A DNA stretch of 64,000 nucleotides from NCBI GenBank assembly GCA_036389135.1, contig DASVQP010000043.1, positions 38,278 through 102,277 on the forward strand, in the 5' to 3' direction. The notes under the pieces were generated by a model. The model was not told where the DNA came from and made no database searches. It saw only the letters and a list, made by a program, of their open reading frames with translations. Position 1 is the first letter of the stretch. Each line of letters opens with the position of its first letter. The position numbers and the translations under genes were made by a program. Below are positions 15,349 through 24,462 of this stretch, one piece after another. This DNA comes from Longimicrobium sp. (GTDB lineage: Bacteria; Gemmatimonadota; Gemmatimonadetes; Longimicrobiales; Longimicrobiaceae).

Positions 15349-17286
15349 TCAGTGCCCGGGCTCGAAGGCCCACTTGAAGATGGAAACCGCGACCAGCAGC
15401 ACGCCCGCCACCGACAGGAACCAGAGGTTGTGCAGCGCCCCGTCCAGGTTGCGGAAGATCAGCGACCCAAAGGTCATCAGGATCCCGAAGGCCAGGATGA
15501 CCGGCCAGTACGACGGCGGCGGAAGGTGGATCCCCAGGTCGTGCGCGCTCATCTTGCTTTCGGAGTCCGGGTACTCGATTTCGCCCACCTGCGTGCCGCC
15601 CACGGTGATCGAGTTCACGTCCTCGGCCACCTTGCCGTGCGGAATCCCCGGCTCCTTGTTCGCGTCCGCCTCCCACAGCGGCATGCGCGAGTGCACCATG
15701 GGGATGTCGCGGAAGTTGTAGACCGGCGGCGGCGACGGGATCGACCACTCCAGCGTGGCGGCGCCCCACGGGTTGTCCCCCGCGATCGCGCCCTTGCGAA
15801 GCGAGCGGATCACGTTCCACACCAGCACCAGCGTGGACAGGGCCATCAGGTACGCGCCCATGGTGGACAGGAAGTTCATCCAGTTCCACCCCAGGTCACC
15901 CGGATAGGTGAAGGTACGGCGCGGCTGGCCGTACATCCCCAGGAAGTGCATGGGAAAGAAGGCCAGGTTCATCCCCGCCAGCGTGCCCACGAAGTGGATC
16001 TTCCCCAGCTTCTCGTCCAGCAGGCGCCCGAAGATCTTGGGGAACCAGTAGTAGATCCCCGAGAACAGCCCCAGCACCGTGCCGCCGAAGAAGACGTAGT
16101 GGATGTGCGCCACCACGAAGTACGTGTCCGTCTGCTGCAGGTCCGACGGGGCCACCGAGTGCATCACCCCCGAGATCCCGCCCAGCGTGAACATGGCGAT
16201 GAACGCCACCGCGTAGAGCATGGAGGTGGTGAAGCGGATGGAGCCGCCCCACATCGTCCCGATCCAGTTGAAGATCTTGATCCCGGTGGGGATGGCGATC
16301 AGCATGGTGGAGAGGGCGAAGAAGGCGTCGGCGATGGGCCCCAGCCCCACGGCGAACATGTGGTGGCTCCACACCCCCCACCCCAGCCAGCCGATGAGCA
16401 CCGAGGCGAACACCATCACGTTGTAGCCAAAGAGCGGCTTGCGGCTGAAGGTGGGGATCACCTCGCTGATGATCCCGAAGATGGGGATGATCAGGATGTA
16501 CACCTCCGGGTGGCCGAACATCCAGAAGAGGTGCTGCCACACCAGCGGGTCGCCGCCGCGCGCCGGGTCGAAGAACGTCGTGCCGAACATGCGGTCGAAC
16601 ATCAGCTGCGTGATGGCGATGGTGAACACCGCCATCGCCGTCACGATCAGCACCTGCGTGATCAGCACCATCCAGGTGAAGATGGGCATGCGCATCAGGC
16701 GCATCCCCGGGGCCCGCATGTTCAGGATGGTGACGATGAAGTTGATGCCCGCCAGGATCGACGATAGGCCGACGATCTGCAGGCCCAGGACGTAGAAGTC
16801 GACGTTGGGGCCCGGGTTGTACTGCCGCTCCGTGATGGGCGCGTAGGCGAACCACCCCACGTTGGGCGCCATCTTGGTGACGGCGGCGAACAGCAGCATC
16901 AGCCCGCCGAAGAAGTACACCCAGTACGACAGCGCGTTGAGCCGGGGGAACGCCACGTCGCGCGCGCCGATCTGCAGCGGAACGATGTAGTTGAAGAAGG
17001 CGGCCGTCAGCGGCATCAGCGCCAGGAAGATCATCGTCAGCGCGTGCTGCGTGAACATCTGGTTGTACGTGTCCGCGCTGATGAAGTTGTTCTCCGGCAC
17101 GATGAGCTGCGTGCGGATGAACAGCGCCTCGATCCCCCCGACCAGGAAGTAGAAGATCGACGAGAAGAAGTACAGGATCCCGATCCGCTTGTGGTCGACG
17201 GTGGTGATCCAGCTCCACACCCCCGTTTCGGTGTGGGGTGCGGCTGCGTGGGCGTGCGGCGCAGCCACGGTCGCGGTCGATGCCAT
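15349..17286 (-). CDS. ctaD: Cytochrome c oxidase subunit I
   Basis: The product is 645 aa. VDHKRIGILYFFSS opens the catalytic core. QHALTMIFLALMPL carries a haem a His. WQHLFWMFGHPEVYILIIP has the CuB His and the His-Tyr crosslink. YFVVAHIHYVFFGGT contains the haem a and a3 His ligands. A C-terminal extension after the usual end (from VGEIEYPDSESKMSAHD) adds two more membrane helices (PVILAFGILMTFGSLIF, FLSVAGVLLVAVSIF), consistent with the caa3 type. It is the proton-pumping, oxygen-reducing subunit in the inner membrane. It sits 87 bases after subunit II. Confidence 0.95.
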   Translation of the reverse strand: MASTATVAAPHAHAAAPHTETGVWSWITTVDHKRIGILYFFSSIFYFLVGGIEALFIRTQLIVPENNFISADTYNQMFTQHALTMIFLALMPLTAAFFNYIVPLQIGARDVAFPRLNALSYWVYFFGGLMLLFAAVTKMAPNVGWFAYAPITERQYNPGPNVDFYVLGLQIVGLSSILAGINFIVTILNMRAPGMRLMRMPIFTWMVLITQVLIVTAMAVFTIAITQLMFDRMFGTTFFDPARGGDPLVWQHLFWMFGHPEVYILIIPIFGIISEVIPTFSRKPLFGYNVMVFASVLIGWLGWGVWSHHMFAVGLGPIADAFFALSTMLIAIPTGIKIFNWIGTMWGGSIRFTTSMLYAVAFIAMFTLGGISGVMHSVAPSDLQQTDTYFVVAHIHYVFFGGTVLGLFSGIYYWFPKIFGRLLDEKLGKIHFVGTLAGMNLAFFPMHFLGMYGQPRRTFTYPGDLGWNWMNFLSTMGAYLMALSTLVLVWNVIRSLRKGAIAGDNPWGAATLEWSIPSPPPVYNFRDIPMVHSRMPLWEADANKEPGIPHGKVAEDVNSITVGGTQVGEIEYPDSESKMSAHDLGIHLPPPSYWPVILAFGILMTFGSLIFRNLDGALHNLWFLSVAGVLLVAVSIFKWAFEPGH

Positions 17287-17342
17287 TCCTACTCCATCAG
17301 GTTGCGGCGCCGCGGGTGGCGCCGTGGATCACTGGATGCGTG

Positions 17343-17366
17343 GCCCCGCCGCGCGTGCGGCGGGGC
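17343..17366. other. Intercistronic hairpin between ctaC and ctaD
   Basis: GCCCCGCCGC (17343-17352) and GCGGCGGGGC (17357-17366) form a perfect 10-base stem with GCGT loop, immediately after the ctaC stop. There is no T run. A likely mRNA-stability or processing element rather than a full terminator. Confidence 0.5.
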
Positions 17367-17373
17367 GCCCGTC

Positions 17374-18435
17374 TCACTGCAGCGTCTGCAGGTACGCCAC
17401 GATGTACCGGATTTCCTCGTCCTTGAGGTTGAGGTTCGGCATCTTGGAGCCTGGTTTCACCTCGGGCGGGTTCTTGAGCCACTTGCTCAGGTTCTCCGCG
17501 TTGTTCTCCAGGATCCCGCCGGCCAGCGTGCGGCGGCGGCCGAAGTGCGTCAGGTCCGGCCCCGTGCGTCCCATGGTGGCCGAATCCCGGGCGGCGCCAT
17601 AGCGCAGCGTGTGGCACCCGGCGCACGCGCCCTTGGTCACCAGCTGCTTGCCGAGCATCACCGCGGAGTCGCGCGGCGCCGGGGCGGGCTGCGACTCGTT
17701 CTGCAGCCAGCGCTGGAATCCGTCGCCCTCGTGGGCCACCAGCCGCATCTTCATGAGGGCGTGCGAGTCGCCGCAGAACTCGCCGCACTGCCCCAGGTAC
17801 ACCCCCGGCTCTTCGGGGGTGAACATGAGGGTGTTCACCTTGTTGGGGATCAGGTCGCGCTTGCCGCCCATCTGCGGCACCCAGAAGGCGTGGAGCACGT
17901 CGCCCGCCGTCATGCGCAGCTGCACGGGGGTGCCGACGGGCACGTGGATCTCGTTGGCGGTCACCACCGTGTCGCGCCCGCCGTTGACGGCGTAGCGGAA
18001 CTCCCACCACCACTGCCAGCCGCGCACCTCCACGATCAGCGCGTTGGCCGGCGCCTCCCGCTGCGTGTTGAAGATGCTGCGCACCGTGGGGACCGCGATC
18101 GCCGCAAGGATGAGGGCGGGGATGAAGGTCCAGAGCAGCTCCAGGCGGGCGTTGCCGTGCACCTGCTCGGGCTCGGGGTGGCCGGGCTGGTAGCGGAAGC
18201 GCCACACGATGTACCCCAGCAGCGCGAACACGAAGAGGCCGACGAGCACGCCCAGCACCAGGGTGTACTTGAACAGCCAGTCCAGCTCCCGCGCGAAGTC
18301 GCTTGCGGGGGCGAAGGTCGTCTGCGGGTACGTCTTCAGGTGGTCTTCCCCGCACCCGGCCAGCAGGGTGAGGAGCGCGAGCCCGAAGGCCGGCTTCCAC
18401 GGGGAGTACCCGGAGCTTTTCGCTCGTGACTTCAT
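17374..18435 (-). CDS. ctaC: Cytochrome c oxidase subunit II with fused cytochrome c (caa3)
   Basis: The product is 353 aa. MKSRAKSSGYSPWKPAFG, then LALLTLLAGC is a lipoprotein-type signal. Two membrane helices follow (LVLGVLVGLFVFALLGYIVW, LLWTFIPALILAAIAVP). The cupredoxin domain has the aromatic WQWWWEF and the CuA site CGEFCGDSHALMKM. The C-terminal domain carries CAGCH (haem c) and PGSKMPNL (axial Met). This fusion defines caa3 oxidases. The start at MKSRAK is preferred over upstream codons, which encode Pro/Arg-rich shadow sequence. First gene of the ctaCDEFG cluster. Confidence 0.95.
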   Translation of the reverse strand: MKSRAKSSGYSPWKPAFGLALLTLLAGCGEDHLKTYPQTTFAPASDFARELDWLFKYTLVLGVLVGLFVFALLGYIVWRFRYQPGHPEPEQVHGNARLELLWTFIPALILAAIAVPTVRSIFNTQREAPANALIVEVRGWQWWWEFRYAVNGGRDTVVTANEIHVPVGTPVQLRMTAGDVLHAFWVPQMGGKRDLIPNKVNTLMFTPEEPGVYLGQCGEFCGDSHALMKMRLVAHEGDGFQRWLQNESQPAPAPRDSAVMLGKQLVTKGACAGCHTLRYGAARDSATMGRTGPDLTHFGRRRTLAGGILENNAENLSKWLKNPPEVKPGSKMPNLNLKDEEIRYIVAYLQTLQ

Positions 18436-18696
18436 GGACGGTGGAGTCTCGGTGGTCGGATACGGCGTTCGCCCCCGGGGCGCGGGCACCTTCCCCGGCG
18501 GGCGTAATTGCGGCGCGCCCGCGCCGGAAAACGGCATTATAGCCGGGGGGCATGCGAGCCGCTAGGCCCGCCTTTTCCCCCCGCGCACACGGCCGCGCGG
18601 AACCGAAATCCTGTTTCGGCAGCGTGAATGTAGCGCGCCCTTGCGCCCTCGTCTGTAGGGAAGCGCCCGACAGGGTGTGGGGAACGGGGCCCCACG

Positions 18697-18838
18697 CGGG
18701 CCCCTCCCCCCGACCCCCTCCCCCGCCCGCGGGGGCGCAGGGCGGGGCGCGATTCATCGCGCCCGCCGCCTGCGCGTCACGATCCACGCCCCACGCACCA
18801 ACCCGGTAGGGGCCGCCCCACGTGGCCGCCCGTGCCCT
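18697..18838 (+). repeat. Repeat cluster D-A-C in the 18436-18904 gap
   Basis: Family D (CCCCTCCCCCCGACCCCC, then a CCCGC/GCGGG hairpin) runs directly into family A (GGGGCGCGATT, CATCGCGCCC, 18744-18764). Forty bases on is family C: GTAGGGGCCGCCCCACGTGG, CCGCCCGTGCCC (18806-18838). The rest of this 469-base gap is upstream region of ctaC and of the divergent ABC transporter. No gene seen. Confidence 0.8.
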
Positions 18839-18904
18839 GCCCCGCGCCGCCCGCCGCCGCCCACCCCGTTCCCCGCCCTTGCCACGGTCGTTACACTTCC
18901 CTCC

Positions 18905-20812
18905 ATGGCACCACCACTCACAATGAACGGCTCGCGGCGCGCACGCGGCGGGGCCCCTCCAAGCTGGGCAGACCGGCGGCGCGCCATGCGCAACCTGCCG
19001 CCCTTTCTGCGCATGGTGTGGGAGACGCACCGCGGCTACACGGCGGCGATCGTGGTGCTGCGGCTGCTGCGCGCGTTCGTGCCGCTCGCCAGCCTCTGGA
19101 TCGGCAAGCTGATCATCGACACCGTGGTGCGCTCGGCGGAGTCGGGGAGGCCGGAGTGGCGCGCGGTGGCCACGCTGGTGGCGATCGAGCTGGGGGTGGT
19201 GACGCTCGGCGAGCTGCTGGCGCGCGCCGGGGCGCTCCTGGAATCGCTCCTGGGAGACCTCTTCTCCAACCGCATGAGCGTGCGGCTCATGGAGCACGCC
19301 GCCCTGCTGGACCTGCAGCACTTCGAGGACCCCACCTTCTACGACCGCCTGGAGCGCGCGCGCCGCCACACCGTGGGCCGCATCGCCCTCCTGAGCCAGC
19401 TCCTGGGGCTGGCGCAGAATACGCTGACGCTGGTCACCCTGATCGGAACGCTGCTGGCGTTCTCGCCACTGCTCTTCGTGCTGCTGGTGGCCGCGGTGCT
19501 CCCGTCGTTCCTGGGGGAGACGCACTTCGCGGCGCTGGGCTACTCGCTCCTCTTTTCCTGGACCCCTGAGCGGCGCAAGCTGGACTACTACCGGCTCATC
19601 GCCGCGTCGGACAAAACGGCCAAGGAGGTGAAGCTCTTCGGCCTGTCGCGCTACCTGATCGACCAGTACCGCGCGCTGGCGGACGACTTCTACCTCGCCA
19701 ACCGCTCGCTGGCGATCCGGCGCGGGGTGGTGGGGATGGCGCTGTCGCTGGTCTCCACACTGGGCTACTATGCGGCGTACGCCACCATCATCTACCGCGT
19801 GGTGCTGGGCCGCCTCACCATCGGCGACCTGACGCTGCTGGGCGGGACCTTTTCGCACTCCCGCACGCTGATCCAGGGGATGCTCCTTTCGACCTCGGAG
19901 CTGTACGAGCAGGCGCTCTTTCTGGAGGACCTCTTCGTCTTCCTGGGGATGCGCCCGAGCATCGCGGCCCCCGTGCAGCCGGCGCCCTTTCCGCGTCCGA
20001 TCCGTGACGGGTTCGAGTTCCGCGACGTCTGGTTCAGGTACCCGCAAGCATCGGAGAACGGCGAACGCGCGGGCGAGAATGGAGACGACGAGGCCGGCTG
20101 GGTGCTGCGCGGGATCTCGTTCCGGGTGGCGCCGGGGGAAAAGCTCGCGCTGGTGGGGGAGAACGGCGCGGGAAAGACGACGCTCACCAAGCTGATCACC
20201 CGCCTGTACGATCCCACGCGCGGCGAGATCCTGCTGGACGGCCTTCCGCTGCGCGACTACGATCCGGCGGAGCTGCACGCCAACGTGGGTGTCATCTTTC
20301 AGGACTTCGTGCGTTACGACATGGCCGCCGAGGAGAACATCGCCGTCGGGCGCATCGCGCTGCTGGAGGCGGACCCGGAGGGATCGCGCGGCGCCATCGA
20401 GGACGCGGCGCATCGCTCGCTGGCCGCGGAGGTGATCGAGGCGCTCCCCGAGCGCTACCGCACGATGCTGGGCCGCCGCTTCGAGGGCGGGGTGGACCTG
20501 AGCGGCGGCCAGTGGCAAAAGGTGGCGCTCGGCCGCGCCTACATGCGCGACGCCCAACTCCTGATCCTGGACGAGCCCACCGCCGCACTCGACGCGCGCG
20601 CCGAGTTCATCGTCTTCGAACGGTTCGCGGAGTTGACGGAGGGCAAGATGGCCATCCTCATCTCCCACCGCTTTTCCACCGTCCGCATGGCCGACCGCAT
20701 TCTGGTTCTGGAGCACGGCCGCGTCCTGGAGGAGGGCACGCACGACTCTCTGGTCGCGGGCGGGGGGCGGTATGCGGAGCTGTTTGCGCTGCAGGCAGCG
20801 GGCTACCGGTGA
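18905..20812 (+). CDS. ABC exporter, fused permease and ATPase
   Basis: The product is 635 aa. The N-terminal about 330 residues are a six-helix exporter domain (YTAAIVVLRLLRAFVPLASLW, LVTLIGTLLAFSPLLFVLLV and others). The ATPase has Walker A GENGAGKTTLTKL, the Q-loop GVIFQDF, signature LSGGQWQKVALGRA, Walker B LLILDEPTAALD and the switch His in ISHRFSTVRMADRIL. A short Glu/Asn/Gly-rich insert (ENGERAGENGDDEAG) sits between strands of the ATPase domain. It should work as a homodimer. Substrate unknown. The start ATG is one of several (18905, 18923) and is uncertain. Confidence 0.85.
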   Translation: MAPPLTMNGSRRARGGAPPSWADRRRAMRNLPPFLRMVWETHRGYTAAIVVLRLLRAFVPLASLWIGKLIIDTVVRSAESGRPEWRAVATLVAIELGVVTLGELLARAGALLESLLGDLFSNRMSVRLMEHAALLDLQHFEDPTFYDRLERARRHTVGRIALLSQLLGLAQNTLTLVTLIGTLLAFSPLLFVLLVAAVLPSFLGETHFAALGYSLLFSWTPERRKLDYYRLIAASDKTAKEVKLFGLSRYLIDQYRALADDFYLANRSLAIRRGVVGMALSLVSTLGYYAAYATIIYRVVLGRLTIGDLTLLGGTFSHSRTLIQGMLLSTSELYEQALFLEDLFVFLGMRPSIAAPVQPAPFPRPIRDGFEFRDVWFRYPQASENGERAGENGDDEAGWVLRGISFRVAPGEKLALVGENGAGKTTLTKLITRLYDPTRGEILLDGLPLRDYDPAELHANVGVIFQDFVRYDMAAEENIAVGRIALLEADPEGSRGAIEDAAHRSLAAEVIEALPERYRTMLGRRFEGGVDLSGGQWQKVALGRAYMRDAQLLILDEPTAALDARAEFIVFERFAELTEGKMAILISHRFSTVRMADRILVLEHGRVLEEGTHDSLVAGGGRYAELFALQAAGYR

Positions 20813-20816
20813 GAAA

Positions 20817-20925
20817 AAGTGCGTGAGTGCGTTAGAAATTTGTCATCCTGAAGGAGCCGCTTCGCCGTCGTCGGAAGCCGGCGCCAAAGATGGGCGGCGA
20901 CTAAAGGGATCCAGCCGGCGAGGCA
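20817..20925 (+). repeat. Family J repeat after ABC exporter stop
   Basis: It begins five bases after the TGA with GTGCGTGAGTGCGTTAG, then TTGTCATCCTGAAGGAGCCGC, GGCGACTAAAGGGATCCAG and CCGGCGAGGCAAGGGG. An inverted copy with the same head and body lies at 32580-32705. CTAACGCAC at 21063-21071 mirrors the head at the far side of the gap. The 293-base gap has no gene. Confidence 0.65.
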
Positions 20926-21105
20926 AGGGGACGGCGCAATGGAACAATGCCGCGGCCGCATAGTAGATCCTTAGCTCGGCGCAAGGACGCGGACTGGGCA
21001 GAGGCTACGCGCCGTCAGATTCCGGTTTGACATAAATGGCGGGGATCGTTCGTCACTAGCGAACTAACGCACTACCCCCCGACCTCCGCCCCCACTCCGT
21101 CGCCC

Positions 21106-21858
21106 ATGCCCCTGCCCTACCTACGACTGGAACGCGAATGGGTGCCGTCCTTCGACGTGTATCCGTTCAGCCTTCCCGCCGTGCGCGGGCTGAATACGAT
21201 GCCCCTTCACCCGGCGGTCACCTTTCTCGCCGGGGAGAACGGATCGGGAAAGAGCACGCTGCTGGAGGCGGCGGCGATCGCGCTGGGGCTGAACGCGGAG
21301 GGCGGAGGGCGCAACATCCGCTTCGTAACGCGCCCTTCGCACTCGGTGCTCCACGGGTACCTGGACCTGGGGCTGGCGGGGCGCAGGCCGCCCGACGGAT
21401 TCTTTTTGAGAGCGGAGAGCTTCTTCAACCTCGCCACCGAGGTGGAGCGGCTCGACCGGGCCAAAGCGTTCGGCGGCGCGCTCGCAAAGGCGTACGGAGG
21501 CCGACCACTCCACGAGATGTCGCATGGCGAGGCGTTCCTCGCGCTCTTTGAGAACCGGATGAGCCGTCCCGGCGTATACTTCCTCGACGAGCCCGAGGCC
21601 GCCCTCTCGCCCGCCCGGCAGCTCTCCCTGCTGGGGCTCGTCCACCGCATGGTGGCGCGCGGATCGCAGCTCATCATCGCCACCCACTCGCCCCTCCTCC
21701 TCGCCTATCCGAACGCCTGGATCTACGCGCTGGGAGCGGAAGGAATCGTGCGCACGCCGTACGAGCGGACGGAGGCGTACCGGGTGACGAGCGAGTTCCT
21801 GGCCCACCGCGGCCGTGTGCTCGATGCGCTTCTTGCCGCGCCGGACCCGCAATCTTAA
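21106..21858 (+). CDS. AAA family ATPase (ABC/RecF-like)
   Basis: The product is 250 aa. VTFLAGENGSGKSTLLEAAA is Walker A. MSHGEAFLALFENR stands at the signature position, YFLDEPEAALSPARQL is Walker B, and LIIATHSPLLLAYP is the switch-His loop. No membrane segment is seen and no coiled-coil arms, so it is a compact soluble ATPase of the predicted-ATPase (COG3910-like) group whose partner is unknown. It starts at the ATG encoding MPLPYLRLER. Nothing in the neighbourhood fixes a role, and it appears to be transcribed alone. Confidence 0.8.
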   Translation: MPLPYLRLEREWVPSFDVYPFSLPAVRGLNTMPLHPAVTFLAGENGSGKSTLLEAAAIALGLNAEGGGRNIRFVTRPSHSVLHGYLDLGLAGRRPPDGFFLRAESFFNLATEVERLDRAKAFGGALAKAYGGRPLHEMSHGEAFLALFENRMSRPGVYFLDEPEAALSPARQLSLLGLVHRMVARGSQLIIATHSPLLLAYPNAWIYALGAEGIVRTPYERTEAYRVTSEFLAHRGRVLDALLAAPDPQS

Positions 21859-21964
21859 TCATCGCTCGGTTCGGAACCCTGTTCCGCGGAGCGATTCCTT
21901 CTTACTTTCTGGCCGGAAACACCGCAGCACGCGGGCCGTTTTCGATTTCCTACCCCCGGAGCCC

Positions 21965-23269
21965 ATGATGAAGCTCTCGCCTCCACGCTCCACGCGCGCG
22001 CGCACCGCCCGCTGCTACGTCCCGACCGTTCCGCTCACGCGGCGCGGAAACGGGGCGGAAGGGGCCGAGATCCTCCAGGAGATTTCCGGCGAGCTGGGGG
22101 TGCTGCTGTGGGCCACGCTGCGCGACGTGATGCTCTACCTGGGCGCGCCGGCGGCGGAGCGGGGCTCCCTCTACCCGGCGGACGCGGGCGAGTGCCGCCG
22201 GGCGGAGATCAGGGGGTGCGGGGCGGACCCGGCGCTGTGGGCGCCCCTGCTGGTGGTGGCGGAGATGATGGAGGCGCCGGAGGAGGCGAGCCGGGCGCGG
22301 GTGGCGCACGCCTGCCGCGCCCTCGCGCGCTGGGCGGAGGGGGAGGCGCCCGCCACCCGGCTGGCGTTCTCGCAGGCGGCGGCGCTGGCCCGCCCAGGCG
22401 ATCCGCGGCTCGCCCTCGCCACCGCGCGCCTGGCCCGCGACGCCGCGGACCACGCCCGCGCGGAGACGTGGTTCCGCCGCGCCGTGAAGCTGGCGCGCGG
22501 CAAGGATTGGGAGTCCTACATCCGCGCCTTCCTGGGGCTGGGCGTCATGTACTACCGGGGCGGCAACTACCCGGCGGCCAGTGTGGTCGCCGGGCGCGCG
22601 TTGCGGGCCGCGCGCCGGCGCCGCCTGCGTGAAATGGAGGGCGAGGCCCACCACGACCTGATGCTGATCGCCGGCGAGGGCAACCGGCCGGCGCTCGTGT
22701 ACACGCACGCCCGGGCGGCGCTGGAGGCGTTCGGACCCCAGCACCGCCGCCTTCCCTTCCTGGCGCACGACGTGGCCTGCGCCTGGTGCGACGAAGGAAG
22801 GTTCGACCTGGCGCTCCCCGTCTTCGAGCGCCTCCTGGCCAGCTTCCCCAATCCGGCGGAGCGCGTGCGGGTGCTGGCCAACGCGACGCGCGCCGCGGGC
22901 GGGGCGCGCGCGCGGGAGAGGTACGAGGAGTACCGGGAGTCCGTCGTCACCCTGCTCCGCCAGACGCCGGGCGCCGCGCCGTCCGAAGCCGAGCTGATGC
23001 TCCTGGTGGCGCGCGCCGACAACTCGATGGGGGAGTGGCGCAGGGCGGAGGAAGCCGCCCTGCAGTCCATCGAGCTCGCCACGCGGCGCGGGGAGAACCA
23101 GAACCGGCTCCTGGCGGAGGCGCAGCACCAGATCGCCATCATGCGCCAGGCGGGCGCCGCCTCGGCCGCACGCCGGCACACCGTTTCCGAACACGCGGAC
23201 CGCCTCGCGGGGGAGCTGACCCGTACGCTCGAGCTGCGCGTGACCGCGACCGCCGGGGTAGGCGCGTAA
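21965..23269 (+). CDS. Tetratricopeptide-repeat protein
   Basis: The product is 434 aa, soluble and helical throughout. After an N-terminal stretch (EILQEISGELGVLLWATLRDV) there are repeated pairs of about 34 residues: ARLARDAADHARAETWFRRA, GVMYYRGGNYPAASVVAGRA, VACAWCDEGRFDLALPVFERL and ADNSMGEWRRAEEAALQSIEL. This is a TPR solenoid for protein contact. No catalytic motif. Two adjacent ATGs (21965, 21968) can start it. A regulator gene follows on the same strand 280 bases later, with a small minus-strand lipoprotein between them. The partner is unknown. Confidence 0.75.
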   Translation: MMKLSPPRSTRARTARCYVPTVPLTRRGNGAEGAEILQEISGELGVLLWATLRDVMLYLGAPAAERGSLYPADAGECRRAEIRGCGADPALWAPLLVVAEMMEAPEEASRARVAHACRALARWAEGEAPATRLAFSQAAALARPGDPRLALATARLARDAADHARAETWFRRAVKLARGKDWESYIRAFLGLGVMYYRGGNYPAASVVAGRALRAARRRRLREMEGEAHHDLMLIAGEGNRPALVYTHARAALEAFGPQHRRLPFLAHDVACAWCDEGRFDLALPVFERLLASFPNPAERVRVLANATRAAGGARARERYEEYRESVVTLLRQTPGAAPSEAELMLLVARADNSMGEWRRAEEAALQSIELATRRGENQNRLLAEAQHQIAIMRQAGAASAARRHTVSEHADRLAGELTRTLELRVTATAGVGA

Positions 23270-23284
23270 CGCGGACCCGCGCCG

Positions 23285-23437
23285 TCAGTTGCCGCTGCCG
23301 AACATCCCTCCCCCGGAGGTCTGGTAGCGGGGGGGCTCCGGACGCGGCGTGGCGTCGGGCCCGGTGATGCTGTCGGAGCCGCAGGCGGACAGCAGGCAGA
23401 TGATGCAGGCGAGTGAAAGGATGCGCACGATCTTCAT
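23285..23437 (-). CDS. Short lipoprotein, 50 aa
   Basis: Translation gives MKIVRILSLACIICLLSAC, then GSDSITGPDATPRPEP and a Gly/Ser-rich end (SGGGMFGSGN). The signal peptide and LSAC lipobox are clear, and the mature part is only about 32 residues, rich in Pro and Gly, without secondary structure cues. The gene lies between, and antiparallel to, the TPR and regulator genes. Such very short lipoproteins are easily missed. The function is unknown. Confidence 0.65.
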   Translation of the reverse strand: MKIVRILSLACIICLLSACGSDSITGPDATPRPEPPRYQTSGGGMFGSGN

Positions 23438-23548
23438 CGTTCGGCTCCGGTGTGGAATGGGGTATGGACGGGAAGTTCGCGGAAAGGTGCGCCCGTATGT
23501 GGCGGCAGGTCAAGACGCGTCGTAAAACCTACCCTACCGGGACAGCAG

Positions 23549-24373
23549 ATGCAGACGGTGATCCGACCGGTGTTCCTGCTCCACGAGGACCCGGATCTGA
23601 AGTCGCGATTGTGCGGCGTGCTGAGCGACGCCGAAGAGCTGGTGCGGGTGCCGGATTGGGATTCGCTGCGCGCCTCGCTGCGCCGCGCGCCCGCCACCGC
23701 CATCAGCGTGGTGGACCCGCAACACGCCCCCCCCGGGGAGCTGCGCGTGTTGCTGCAGGAGTTCCCCTCGGCCACCGTGCTCGCGGTGGTGAGCCCCGCC
23801 CTGGGCCGCGGCGACACGCTGCGCGAGCTCTTTGCGTGGGGGGTGGCGGACGTGATCGTGCGGGGGCGCGAGGACACCATCCCCGCTCTGGCCCGCCGCG
23901 TGGACGGGGTGCGGGCGCGCACGGTGCACCGCCTGCTGGAGCGCGCCCTTCCCCGCACCGTCCCCAGCCGCTCGCGCGCGCTGCTGGCCGCGGCGGCGGA
24001 GACGGTTGCGGCGGGGGGACTGGCGGCGGAGCTGGCGGCGGCGCTGGGGGTCAACGAGCGCACCGTCCTCCGCTGGTGCGAGCGCGCCGACCTCCCGCCG
24101 CCGCGCCGGCTGCTCGCGTGGCTGCGCCTGCTGCTGGCCGCCGAGATGCTGGACGACCCGGGGCGCACCGTGGGCGCCATCGCCGATGTGAGCGGGTACG
24201 CCAGCGCGGTGAGCCTCAAAGCGGCGTTCCGGCAGTTCGTGGGGATGACGCCCCGCGACGCGCGCGACCGGGGCGCGTTCGACACGGTGGCCGCCGGCTT
24301 CGCGGGCGAGCTCTTCCGGCTGCGCGAGGCGGCGCGGGAGCAGGGGCGGCCGGAGAAGACCTGGCTGAACTGA
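23549..24373 (+). CDS. AraC-type HTH regulator with receiver-like N-terminus
   Basis: The product is 274 aa. The N-terminal 125 residues read like a response-regulator receiver (VFLLHEDPDLKSRL, AISVVDPQ, LFAWGVADVIVRGREDTI), with an acidic pair and a possible phospho-Asp, though the usual Lys near its end is missing, so phosphorylation is doubtful. The C-terminal part holds an AraC-like double HTH: LAAELAAALGVNERTVLRWC, then IADVSGYASAVSLKAAFRQF, VGMTPRDAR. Start at MQTVIRPV. It is followed by a terminator. Targets unknown. Confidence 0.72.
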   Translation: MQTVIRPVFLLHEDPDLKSRLCGVLSDAEELVRVPDWDSLRASLRRAPATAISVVDPQHAPPGELRVLLQEFPSATVLAVVSPALGRGDTLRELFAWGVADVIVRGREDTIPALARRVDGVRARTVHRLLERALPRTVPSRSRALLAAAAETVAAGGLAAELAAALGVNERTVLRWCERADLPPPRRLLAWLRLLLAAEMLDDPGRTVGAIADVSGYASAVSLKAAFRQFVGMTPRDARDRGAFDTVAAGFAGELFRLREAAREQGRPEKTWLN

Positions 24374-24426
24374 CAGGGGGTGCTGGGCCCGGCGCGCGGT
24401 GGGATGGTGCGCACGGGGGTGATGCA

Positions 24427-24462
24427 GGGCCGCACCGGGGAAGGTGCGGCCCGTTGCCTTTT
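24427..24462 (+). terminator. Rho-independent terminator
   Basis: GGGCCGCACC (24427-24436) and GGTGCGGCCC (24443-24452) form a perfect 10-base stem with loop GGGGAA, followed by GTTGCCTTTTC. It serves the regulator gene and meets the convergent DinB gene. Confidence 0.85.

Noticed and set aside
17297..20743. Open frame of 1148 codons on the minus strand across ctaC and the ABC exporter region
   Set aside because: It is antisense or out of frame to two clear genes and contains only low-complexity Arg/His sequence.
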